Assembly (NCBI RefSeq): GCF_013303125.1
Contig: NZ_JABTTE010000029.1
Span: 1 to 40,541 of the forward strand
DNA from: Calidifontibacillus erzurumensis
GTDB lineage: Bacteria; Bacillota; Bacilli; Bacillales; Bacillaceae_J
Length of the DNA: 40,541 nucleotides
Direction of reading: 5' to 3'
The notes beneath the pieces were generated by a model that worked only from the letters and a program-made list of their open reading frames with translations, did no database searches and was not told the DNA's origin. Position 1 is the first letter of the stretch. Every line of letters starts with the position of its first letter. Position numbers and translations under genes: made by a program. Positions 8,538-18,254 of the stretch are shown piece by piece.

Positions 8538-10205
8538 TTATCCATTATGGTCTTGATTACGTACAGGCAATAATAATGTAAAGGTGCTGCCAACACCAAC
8601 TTGGCTTTCTACCTCAATCGTACCTCCATGCATTTTGGCAATCCCTAGGCTAACAGATAGCCCCAGTCCTGTTCCCTTGCTTTGCTGTTTTGTCGTATAA
8701 AAAGGCCGAAAAATTTCAGATAGATCGTTCTCTTTAATCCCGATGCCGTTATCTTCCACTTTTAAAGTAACAAAATGTTCTCCATCATTTTCCGCTATAC
8801 CCGTTTTAATTAAAATTCTCTTATCGCGATTTGAAGTGGCTTCTACTGCATCTTTTGCATTTAATAGAAGATTAATAACGATTTGTTCAATCTGCTGTAA
8901 ATTACCATCAATGGCTGGCAAATTATCAGCAAGATCAGCCACAATCTTTATATTATGCCTTTCAATTTGATAGGATATTAAACTTAATACTTGTTTTACA
9001 GCATCATTAATAAAGCATTCTCTCGGTAAATACTCATCCTGTCTAGAGAACGTTAATAAGTTCCGAATAATATTTTTGCAACGGTCGCCACAATTTTTTA
9101 TGTCTTCTAATAGCTTAAAGGAAGGGTCATTTTTATCTACTTTTCGAAGTAATAACTGGGAATTTCCTAAAATGGCTGTTAACGGACTGTTTAGTTCGTG
9201 TGCTACACCAGCGGCCATTTCACCCAACGCAGCAAGTTTCCCAGATTGAATTAATTGGGCTTCGGCATGAAGTTTTTCTGTAACATCTTTCATATATAAA
9301 ATGACGCCATACTTTTCATTTTTATCATTATAGACGGGATACATATAAATATCGCAAATCCGATCATTATTTAATTTAACTTGTGCATAAGTAGTCGTGT
9401 TCGTTCGCAAACTTTCTTCCAGAAGATCTTTCTCTTCCTCACCAAAAAGTTCAAAACATTTTTTTCGATAAATTTGAGAATCGGTCAAATTAAAAAACTT
9501 GCATACTGAGTCATTAAATCTTAAAATCGTACCGTCCATATCTACTACTATGATCATGTCTAAAACAGACCGAAATGTTTCTTCCCATTCTTTATTTCCG
9601 CGTAAAACTTCATTATAAAGCCTTGAATTTTCAATACAAACCGCAAGTTGATCAGCCAATTGCTGTAAAAATAAAATATCATTTTCTTCACATTCGATTA
9701 CTTTTTTACTTCCGATGCTGAGGACACCAATAATTTTCTTTTTACTAATAAGAGGAAATAAAAAAACACTTTTTATTTGCAATTTCGAAAAAGTTTCTTG
9801 CTCTATAGAAGAAGCAGAATCGTTTGGAAAGCGGATTTGAGCAGCTTTTCCGGTTTCAAAAACTTTCCAATACGATGAAAATTCTTTTGGTAACGCTTCC
9901 CCAACTTTAACTATAAATGAATCTGAAGGAAAAACATTGGACAATATTAATTGGCCGTCTTCATATAGAGATAAGCTTAAACGGCTAAAGCTGTACAGCT
10001 CTTTTAACTTATTCAAAATATTTTTAAACATATCATCCAAACACATGTCTACATTAAAACTTTTCATGACATCATTAATAATTTCAAGCATCATGTTTTT
10101 CTTTTTTAGCTTCGCATTTATTATTTTTAATTCTGTATAGTAGCTCCGTTTCGATGATTTAACGCCAGTCAATAGGTCAATCATCTCTTGTTTACTTTTT
10201 AACAT
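8538..10205 (-). CDS. Soluble GAF-PAS sensor histidine kinase
   Basis: 555 residues with no transmembrane segment, so it senses a cytoplasmic cue. A helical N-terminus is followed by a GAF domain (about 45-197), a PAS domain (about 206-310), a HisKA dimerisation domain with phospho-acceptor His336 in GVAHELNSPL, and a HATPase_c domain with N-box Asn449, DNGIG at 485-489 and GTGLGL at 511-516. The HELNSPL form belongs to the NtrB-like kinases that pair with NtrC-type regulators. The ATG at 10205 follows GGGGGGT. It sits 64 bp downstream of the alcohol dehydrogenase and 11 bp upstream of its regulator. The signal could be an alcohol, an aldehyde or redox state; the sequence does not decide. Confidence 0.93.
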   Translation of the reverse strand: MLKSKQEMIDLLTGVKSSKRSYYTELKIINAKLKKKNMMLEIINDVMKSFNVDMCLDDMFKNILNKLKELYSFSRLSLSLYEDGQLILSNVFPSDSFIVKVGEALPKEFSSYWKVFETGKAAQIRFPNDSASSIEQETFSKLQIKSVFLFPLISKKKIIGVLSIGSKKVIECEENDILFLQQLADQLAVCIENSRLYNEVLRGNKEWEETFRSVLDMIIVVDMDGTILRFNDSVCKFFNLTDSQIYRKKCFELFGEEEKDLLEESLRTNTTTYAQVKLNNDRICDIYMYPVYNDKNEKYGVILYMKDVTEKLHAEAQLIQSGKLAALGEMAAGVAHELNSPLTAILGNSQLLLRKVDKNDPSFKLLEDIKNCGDRCKNIIRNLLTFSRQDEYLPRECFINDAVKQVLSLISYQIERHNIKIVADLADNLPAIDGNLQQIEQIVINLLLNAKDAVEATSNRDKRILIKTGIAENDGEHFVTLKVEDNGIGIKENDLSEIFRPFYTTKQQSKGTGLGLSVSLGIAKMHGGTIEVESQVGVGSTFTLLLPVRNQDHNG

Positions 10206-10269
10206 ATTCTAAGACCCCCCACCCGGCAATTCCCACTTACGAAGTAATACGAATTTTAATCTATAGAAA

Positions 10270-11418
10270 TTATAAGGCTAGCCTAAATAATTGCTCGATA
10301 TCCTCTAATGTTACATCCCGTGGGTTTGTAATCATGCAGGCATCCTCAAGGGCAATTTTACTCATAGCATGGATATCATCCTCTTTCAAACCCATATCGG
10401 AAAGCCGCTTAGGAGCACCTATTTCCGAGGATAATACCCTTACTTTTTCAATTGCTTTTCTCCCAGCCTCCGACGGATCCATACCGCGTACATCTATTCC
10501 CATCATCGCTGCAATATCCATAAAGCGTTTTGGTGTTGCAATAAAATTAAACTCCATAACATGCGGCAACAAAATGGCATTAATATCCCCGTGCGCTAAC
10601 GGAAAACGTCCTCCAATCGCATGTGACATCGCATGAACAGCACCTAGTATAGCATTCGAAAATGCCAACCCAGCTTGGAGACTTGCCATCGCCATCGCCA
10701 TTTTAGCTTCCATATTTGTTTTAGAGGCAACGGATGGCCGCAAATATTCTGATACGAGTGAAATTGCGTTTTTCGCTTGAACATCTGTTAAAGGATTTGC
10801 TGCAACACTAACATAAGCTTCGATCGCATGAGCAAGGACATCCAAGCCAGTGGATGCCGTTAAGCCTTGATTTTTTGTAACTAATGTATTAGGATCTACA
10901 ATTGCAATATCTGGAACTAATGATTTTGAAATGATCGTCATTTTCTTCTGTCTAATTGTGTCGACAATGACAGAAAATTGCGAAACCTCAGAACCTGAAC
11001 CCGCTGTCGTGGAAATCATCACCATCGGTGGCAACGGCCGCTTAATTTGGTCGACCCCTTCATAATCAGAAATATGGCCGCCGTTTGTTGCTACAATGGC
11101 AATAGCTTTCGCAACATCCAAGGCACTGCCGCCACCTACACCAATAATAGAATCACAATTATTACACTGGTAAATTTCCTTCCCTCGTTCAACTTCAAAA
11201 TCTTTTGGGTTCATAGTAATATTAAAAAATGTTGCGTAATCCAAACCTACTTGACGACAATTATGAATGACTTTTTCCACCCATCCTGCTTCCACAACAC
11301 CTACGTCACTTACAATGAGCACTTTTTTCGCTCCAAGTCTCAAACAACTTTCACCAACTTGATCAATGGAACCGATACCAAAAATAATTTCAGGAGTTAC
11401 AAATTTTCTAATTCCCAT
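10270..11418 (-). CDS. Iron-type alcohol dehydrogenase co-encoded with a two-component system (ErcA-like context)
   Basis: 382 residues, group III alcohol dehydrogenase. The nucleotide loop GGGSALD is at 95-101, and metal ligands are Asp193, His197, His262 and His276, all intact, so it should be active. It is clearly diverged from the enzyme at 1205 (MGIRKFVTPEIIFGIGS start, SQFSVIVDT). AAAAAGGAG precedes the ATG. It is the first gene of an apparent minus-strand operon with a histidine kinase and NtrC-type regulator. In Pseudomonas the dehydrogenase ErcA is linked to Erc kinases and needed for regulating ethanol oxidation. By analogy this enzyme may generate or remove the signal rather than carry bulk flux. 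That role is inference from context. Confidence 0.9.
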   Translation of the reverse strand: MGIRKFVTPEIIFGIGSIDQVGESCLRLGAKKVLIVSDVGVVEAGWVEKVIHNCRQVGLDYATFFNITMNPKDFEVERGKEIYQCNNCDSIIGVGGGSALDVAKAIAIVATNGGHISDYEGVDQIKRPLPPMVMISTTAGSGSEVSQFSVIVDTIRQKKMTIISKSLVPDIAIVDPNTLVTKNQGLTASTGLDVLAHAIEAYVSVAANPLTDVQAKNAISLVSEYLRPSVASKTNMEAKMAMAMASLQAGLAFSNAILGAVHAMSHAIGGRFPLAHGDINAILLPHVMEFNFIATPKRFMDIAAMMGIDVRGMDPSEAGRKAIEKVRVLSSEIGAPKRLSDMGLKEDDIHAMSKIALEDACMITNPRDVTLEDIEQLFRLAL

Positions 11419-11846
11419 TCCAAAACTCCTTTTTATTAGATTAATATATCTTTTCTGTTAATCTACAAAAAGAATCTATAGAATTATCATATAAAAAGAT
11501 TACTATTTTTACAAATGCGAATTTTCAGACGTTTGATAATATAGAGCATTTTTACTATTATATTCTGTTCAAATCGTATACACTTTTTTAGGCACCCTAA
11601 ATTGAACTTTCGGGAAAGATGATTGAAATAGAGACAACTGTCGAAAAAATATTGTAGAAACACATCATTTGGAGAGAAAAATAATTCTTTTGTGCAAGTG
11701 AAGATTTACTTAGGAGACGGAACAATTCACCCAAATAACTCCTTCATACTATCTATTGGCTATTTCCTTATAAAAATCAATGTAACTTAAGACATTTTAT
11801 AAATAGAATTTTTTACATTCCACCGTTTAATAAATTACATTTAATG
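11419..11846. other. Intergenic region upstream of adh2
   Basis: It must contain the minus-strand promoter of the adh2-kinase-regulator operon, but I see no clear sigma-A pair. Scanning for the GC-N10-CC spacing on the plus strand found no sigma-54 site either. The rest is AT-rich without a gene. Confidence 0.4.
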
Positions 11847-12449
11847 TTAATAAGTTACAATTTTAAAATTATCTCTAACAGGAACTTCAGTATTCATGTA
11901 TTCAAGAGATTCTATAACTCTAAAAACATCCGAGTATATACGTAGTTCATCAGCTTCTCTACTAAGATTTTTAATACTATTTCCATAACAAAATTTCCAA
12001 CTTTGTAAATAATCTTCTGTATACAATATGCCAACCACAAAATTTTCATCATCATTAATTCTTTTTACATAATCCTCATAGGAAAGTTCGTTCTCACTTT
12101 CTGTAAAAGTTATAAAAGGTAAATAGGAGGCTTTTGTTCCTATAAAAAAGATAGGAATTTTACTTTGTCTATAAATTTTTTTGTTCTTGATATTTGCCGC
12201 TTCTGATAAATAATCTGGCATGATAAAAACTGCATCATAAGAATTTAAATCAGCATTATATAAAGATTCAAATGTCATTTCCTTAAATCTCACTTGTTCT
12301 TCACGTATAACAGGCATATTTCCAATAACAATAATACGCAAAGCTTTTCCCTTATATAACGTTGCATCTTTACTAATTGGTTGTTCACAGGCACTTACAA
12401 AAAAGAAGGAGGTTAAAAGAATAATTGTGAGAATTCCGCTCCATTTCAT
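11847..12449 (-). CDS. Putative lipoprotein of unknown function
   Basis: 200 residues. The N-terminus is a lipoprotein signal peptide: MKW, a hydrophobic run to about residue 18, then lipobox VSAC with Cys21 as the lipidated residue. It is therefore exported and anchored to the outer face of the membrane. The mature part has alternating hydrophobic strands (RIIVIGN, YDAVFIMPDYL, IPIFFIGTKASYLPF) suggesting an alpha/beta fold, but I recognise no family or active site. AAGGAGAAG lies just upstream of the ATG at 12449. No co-directional neighbour is close enough to suggest an operon. Confidence 0.75.
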   Translation of the reverse strand: MKWSGILTIILLTSFFFVSACEQPISKDATLYKGKALRIIVIGNMPVIREEQVRFKEMTFESLYNADLNSYDAVFIMPDYLSEAANIKNKKIYRQSKIPIFFIGTKASYLPFITFTESENELSYEDYVKRINDDENFVVGILYTEDYLQSWKFCYGNSIKNLSREADELRIYSDVFRVIESLEYMNTEVPVRDNFKIVTY

Positions 12450-12624
12450 TTTTTCTTCTCCTTAACTGTTTTATAAAAAGGAAGGGAATTTATGTAACTC
12501 GTTTGAAAGTTCTTTAAAAAGTCTTTAGGTTATGCAAAACCACAATCAAAATGTTATTTCCACTTCATAACATTTAAATATAGGTGACGATTATGTGAAG
12601 GTTCCCTCCCTATATCATGCCCTT

Positions 12625-12837
12625 TTATACTATAAACACTAGATCGTTATTACATCCAAATCTACTAAAAACAAATTTTTTATATAAAACTATTACTAGA
12701 ATAATAATGAAACCTTGGATGAAGGATTTAAAGAAAATTTTTGAAGGCTTCTCCTTTGTTTGTTCAAAAAATTTATTAAATAAAAGATTTAGAAGAAACA
12801 AGATCATAACTACTATTAAAAATTCAATAATCAGCAT
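12625..12837 (-). CDS. Small hypothetical membrane protein
   Basis: 70 residues with two hydrophobic helices (about 2-20 and 42-58) joined by a basic segment (FEQTKEKPSK), so probably a small inner-membrane hairpin. I place the start at the second ATG (12837) because GGAGGGAG sits 6 bases upstream of it. The earlier in-frame ATG at 12858 would overlap that site. No family is recognised. Confidence 0.55.
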   Translation of the reverse strand: MLIIEFLIVVMILFLLNLLFNKFFEQTKEKPSKIFFKSFIQGFIIILVIVLYKKFVFSRFGCNNDLVFIV

Positions 12838-13252
12838 CGTTTGCTCCCTCCATTTCATGAAATATCTTCCAAAAAATATTGGATTTTAATTATATATGAA
12901 TATTATTTTTTAGACAAACAGAATGCGTTCTATATTGAATAAAATACATTCGAATTTATTAATGGAAAATATTAACATTAAAACCATATCATAATATAAT
13001 ATCTTTTACTAGAACATATTTAGATAATTAAAAAAAAATTCCAACCAAAAGGAAGAATTAGCTTTTTAAAAGTTGTATGTAGGATTCTGCGGATTGATAA
13101 ACTTTTTTCCAGATAAGTATATTAGGGGAAAATGGTTTCAAATACCCAAGACTACATGTAAAAGATACCGATATATATTTTTTTAAATAGAGGGAACACT
13201 AAAAACACATCTCTTCATTAGGAACTTCACGGGGGCGCGGTTCCCGTTAGCG
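12838..13252. other. Gene-free AT-rich spacer downstream of groEL
   Basis: No ORF with a credible start. One short GC-rich island at about 13222-13250 contains GGAAC...GTTCC arms that could form a weak hairpin next to the groEL terminator. Nothing else was recognised. Confidence 0.35.
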
Positions 13253-13288
13253 AAAAAAAACCACTTCACAAATTCATGTGAAGTGGTT
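13253..13288 (-). terminator. groESL terminator
   Basis: On the minus strand a stem of at least 10 bp (CCACTTCACA / TGTGAAGTGG, plus flanking AA/TT) with a 6-nt loop is followed by eight T residues. It lies 66-101 bases after the groEL stop. Confidence 0.92.
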
Positions 13289-13353
13289 TAAGAATTGGAA
13301 TTTATATTCGGCAATGATTAGTTTTCAATTTGTTTCATTGAAAACTGTTGGGA

Positions 13354-15238
<1,885 letters not shown>

Positions 15239-15523
15239 TTAGCCTATAACTGCTAAAACGTCGCTTTCACGAATAATTAAATATTCTTTGCCGTCGTATT
15301 TCACTTCTGTACCAGCATATTTAGAGAAGATGATACGATCGCCTTCTTTTACTTCTGGCGCAACTCTTTCACCGCTGTCTAACACGCGGCCAGAACCTAC
15401 TGCAATAACACGGCCTTCTTGAGGTTTTTCTTTTGCAGTATCCGGTAAAACGATACCGCTTGCAGTTTTTTCTTCAGCTTCAACAAGCTCAATAACAATA
15501 CGATCACCTAATGGCTTTAACAA
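15239..15523 (-). CDS. groES: Co-chaperonin GroES (Hsp10)
   Basis: The 10-kDa lid of the chaperonin. 94 residues when started at TTG 15523, giving [25 protein letters not shown] lies 8 bases upstream. The longer frame back to 15574 would run through this site and into the CIRCE operator, so it is rejected. The mobile-loop region [18 protein letters not shown] (residues 18-35) and the core [23 protein letters not shown] are typical. It is the first gene of the groESL operon, repressed by HrcA. Confidence 0.97.
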   Translation of the reverse strand: MLKPLGDRIVIELVEAEEKTASGIVLPDTAKEKPQEGRVIAVGSGRVLDSGERVAPEVKEGDRIIFSKYAGTEVKYDGKEYLIIRESDVLAVIG

Positions 15524-15567
15524 GTGAAACACCCTCCTAATATAAAATTTTATAATTCGACTCATTA

Positions 15568-15594
15568 TTAGCACTCATCAATCATGAGTGCTAA
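15568..15594 (-). promoter_or_regulatory. CIRCE operator (HrcA binding site)
   Basis: Perfect TTAGCACTC (15568-15576), 9-nt spacer, GAGTGCTAA (15586-15594), the invariant CIRCE consensus. It lies between the groES promoter and its ribosome-binding site and marks heat-inducible control by the HrcA repressor. Confidence 0.98.
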
Positions 15595-15604
15595 CACATT
15601 TATA

Positions 15605-15633
15605 ATAATATAAAAACAATTACAATTTTGCAA
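15605..15633 (-). promoter_or_regulatory. Sigma-A promoter of groESL
   Basis: On the minus strand, TTGCAA (plus 15628-15633), a 17-bp spacer and TATTAT (plus 15605-15610). The start site would fall at the upstream edge of CIRCE, the usual geometry for HrcA repression. Confidence 0.8.
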
Positions 15634-15871
15634 GCATTAACTATAATTTTTTGTAAATATTCCCCTAATTTTTATATAGAAAAACTTACATTTCTACTAT
15701 AAAAAAGAAAAAAATAGACGATTCTACTTTTTTATGCTCAACTCCAATTTCAGTATTAACAAAATTACAGAAAATATATCATCATCTTATAAGTTTTCAT
15801 ATATGTATGTTAAAATACAAAGGTGGATTTTATTAGTATTGGTTATGAAAAAGAAAAAGGAGTATAGGGCA

Positions 15872-16582
15872 TTGAATAGCAGATACTTGCTTACAATTTT
15901 CGTTTATATTTTGGTTCAATTTTCTGGAATGATGTTTGGCTACGATCTTTTGCTAGCCAGTGGCGTTCCCGATGAACATGTATTGGCAATCTGGACTGTC
16001 ATTAGCTTCTCGGTTGGTCTTACAATAGCTATCCTCCTTTTATTGCCTGAAATAAAAGAGCGGCATCAGACCATTGGCAGGGTATCTAGACTTAGAGCAG
16101 CAGGTTGGACCATTTATGGGATTTTTTTAGCGTTTTTTGCACAAATTATAGCTGCACAAATTGAAATGATGCTAGGCATTGAAATGGGGTCAGAAAATAC
16201 AGAAGCATTAATTGAAATTGCTAAAGTAACACCTGTTTTCATGGTTGTTACTTCAGTAGCAGGACCAATTTTTGAGGAAATTATTTTCAGGCAAATCATC
16301 TTTGGCAGTCTATATAAACAATTTAACTTTTTGATTGCAGCCATCAGCAGTTCATTAATTTTCGCAGCTGTTCATTTAGATTTTAGTCATTTAATCATCT
16401 ATACAGCTATGGGTATTGTTTTTTCTTATTTATATGTTAAAACCAAAAGAATTCTTGTGCCGATTATAGCTCACGTTACAATCAATACGTTTGTCGTATC
16501 AATCCGCATTCTATTTGCCGAACATTTAGAAAAGCTCGGACAACAACTTGATCAGATCCAAAGTATTATTGGAGGATTTTAA
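15872..16582 (+). CDS. ydiL: CPBP-family intramembrane metalloprotease (YdiL-like)
   Basis: A polytopic membrane protein of the CAAX-protease/bacteriocin-processing (Abi) family. I start it at TTG 15872 (236 aa) because AAAGGAG lies 9 bases upstream. The ATG at 15845 and the longer frame from 15734 lack such a site. The active-site motif EExxxR is Glu135-Glu136-Arg140 (IFEEIIFRQ), and a second-motif His is at 168 in AAVHLDFSH. About six hydrophobic segments are present. Its neighbours match Bacillus, where ydiK and ydiL flank groES; here ydiK follows by 2 bp. The substrate is unknown. Confidence 0.85.
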   Translation: MNSRYLLTIFVYILVQFSGMMFGYDLLLASGVPDEHVLAIWTVISFSVGLTIAILLLLPEIKERHQTIGRVSRLRAAGWTIYGIFLAFFAQIIAAQIEMMLGIEMGSENTEALIEIAKVTPVFMVVTSVAGPIFEEIIFRQIIFGSLYKQFNFLIAAISSSLIFAAVHLDFSHLIIYTAMGIVFSYLYVKTKRILVPIIAHVTINTFVVSIRILFAEHLEKLGQQLDQIQSIIGGF

Positions 16583-16584
16583 TT

Positions 16585-16779
16585 ATGAAGACAACACCTT
16601 TTACGATGGCGCTGATCTATGGACTAATGGGTGCGCTTTTTACATACTTAGCGATTAAAAGTGTACAAGATACGATATGGAATTTTTATACTATACTTCT
16701 TATGATCATCGCGACATTCGATTTTACAACTGCGCTTAGGTTTCTCTTTTATAAAAAATTTATAGAAAAACAAAAATAG
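16585..16779 (+). CDS. ydiK: YdiK-like small membrane protein (DUF4305)
   Basis: 64 residues, two transmembrane helices (about 9-26 and 33-54), recognised as YdiK by sequence style and by its place next to the CPBP protease and rex. TTGGAGGA lies just before the ATG and overlaps the end of the protease gene, so translation is probably coupled. Function is unknown. Confidence 0.8.
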   Translation: MKTTPFTMALIYGLMGALFTYLAIKSVQDTIWNFYTILLMIIATFDFTTALRFLFYKKFIEKQK

Positions 16780-16812
16780 CGACCGTTCCATTTTATGCGG
16801 CCGCTATTTTTT
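16772..16812 (+). terminator. Terminator of the ydiL-ydiK unit
   Basis: A stem of about 13 bp with one mismatch (AAAAATAGCG-A-CCG against CGG-C-CGCTATTTTT), with the ydiK stop codon inside the left arm and a T-run at the end. Confidence 0.9.
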
Positions 16813-16938
16813 ATGTGCATGCATGAGCATATATTTTCAATTAAAAATTGAATGATGCCAATTTTCCACTCAGAGTCGTCTGCTTGATAAGCATCCGTAA
16901 ATTTTGAAAACCATCATCTTGCGGCAATTACAATTGCA

Positions 16939-17577
16939 TTATTCTAAAGGATAGTGTTTTAAAAAATAAATCAGTGCTTGCAATTCCACTGCCAAATCAA
17001 TATGATGAATCCGGATCTTTTCCGGAACATTAATACGAGCAGGAGTAAAATTTAATATTCCTTTAATGCCTGATGCAACAAGGCGGTCGGTTATTGGTTG
17101 AGCAACTTGAGCTGGGACTGTTAAAATGGCTACCTCTAATTCACCAGTAATTTTTTTTTCTAATTCATCCAAGTGATATACCGGAACCTCACCAACAGTC
17201 GTGCCCACTTTTGCAGGATCAATATCAAAAGCCATAACAATTTTTGAGTTATTATTTTTTAGAAAATTGTAATGTAAAAATGCTGTACCAAGATTACCAA
17301 CGCCTATTAAACAAACTTTTACGATTTCATCTTGGTTTAAGGTTTGCCGAAAAAAAGACAATAAATAATTCACATTGTATCCATATCCTTTTTTCCCAAG
17401 GGCTCCGAAATAAGAAAAATCACGGCGGATCGTAGCTGAGTCAACTTTTACAGCATCACTTAATTCTTTTGAAGAAACACGTTGTTTTCCTGAAGCGTGT
17501 AAATTAGCAATAAACCTGTAATATAACGGCAAGCGTTTGGCAGTTGCTTGCGGTATTTTATTTTTATCAAAAGTCAT
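16939..17577 (-). CDS. rex: Redox-sensing transcriptional repressor Rex
   Basis: Binds DNA when NAD+ is high and releases it when NADH rises, derepressing fermentation and respiration genes. 212 residues. The N-terminal winged helix (about 1-80) contains [25 protein letters not shown], and the Rossmann domain has GVGNLG at 92-97 with the acidic end of the second strand at FDID. GGGGGGA precedes the ATG. It follows moaC by 17 bp on the same strand. In B. subtilis tatAY-tatCY lie between rex and ydiK; here those two genes are absent. A 9-nt T-run inside the gene (17151-17159) is in frame. Confidence 0.97.
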   Translation of the reverse strand: MTFDKNKIPQATAKRLPLYYRFIANLHASGKQRVSSKELSDAVKVDSATIRRDFSYFGALGKKGYGYNVNYLLSFFRQTLNQDEIVKVCLIGVGNLGTAFLHYNFLKNNNSKIVMAFDIDPAKVGTTVGEVPVYHLDELEKKITGELEVAILTVPAQVAQPITDRLVASGIKGILNFTPARINVPEKIRIHHIDLAVELQALIYFLKHYPLE

Positions 17578-17594
17578 ACCATCCCCCCGTTTGT

Positions 17595-18089
17595 TTAATA
17601 TTCTACTAACTCATTTCGTCGGTAGTCTCCGCTTTTTCCTCCAGTTTTTTCCACCAAATAAGTTGGACCGATGACCATTCCTTTATCAATGGCTTTACAC
17701 ATATCGTAGACCGTCAATGCTGTTGCGGTTGCCGCAGTTAACGCTTCCATTTCAACACCTGTGCTTCCCTTCGTTTTTACAGTAGCTTCAATATGCAAAA
17801 TGTAGGCAGGTGATTTTTCCTCCCAAGAAAAGTTAATATCAACACCTTTTAACATGAGAGGATGGCACATTGGGATCCATTCTGATGTCTTTTTTGCCGC
17901 CATGATGCCTGCTACTTGTGCAACAGCGAGAACATCACCCTTTTTCATTTTATTTTCTTTCACTTTTGTATAAATTTCCTCATTCACTCGTATGCTTGAA
18001 TGCGCGACCGCCGTCCGAACTGTTTCATTTTTTTCCGTTATATCGACCATTTTAGCACGGCCTTGGTCATTAAAATGTGTAAACGACAT
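17595..18089 (-). CDS. moaC: Cyclic pyranopterin monophosphate synthase MoaC
   Basis: Second enzyme of molybdenum cofactor synthesis; converts the MoaA product to cyclic pyranopterin monophosphate. 164 residues when started at ATG 18089, which has AGGGAG 9 bases upstream; a TTG three codons earlier is less well placed. Signature segments are PMCHPL (73-78), GVEMEALTA (111-119) and YDMCKAID (128-135), the last carrying the catalytic Asp129 and Lys132. It is first in a two-gene unit with rex, the usual Bacillus arrangement. Confidence 0.96.
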   Translation of the reverse strand: MSFTHFNDQGRAKMVDITEKNETVRTAVAHSSIRVNEEIYTKVKENKMKKGDVLAVAQVAGIMAAKKTSEWIPMCHPLMLKGVDINFSWEEKSPAYILHIEATVKTKGSTGVEMEALTAATATALTVYDMCKAIDKGMVIGPTYLVEKTGGKSGDYRRNELVEY

Positions 18090-18254
18090 CAATTTCAACT
18101 CCCTAGTTCCTATTTTATAAAAAAAAAGCAGTGATGAGAATGAATTGTTTTCCTACGGGAGATTTATTGCTCGGTTTTAATCCGTTTTTTTGAAAAAAAT
18201 TATACTTTCTCCTCAACATAAGATAAACTAATGACTTGAAGAGGTGAACGGATA

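Noticed and set aside
11419-11846. Second sigma-54 promoter or enhancer pair upstream of adh2
   Set aside because: Scanning the minus strand for GG-N10-GC with flanking consensus found none, so autoregulation through sigma-54 is not supported.
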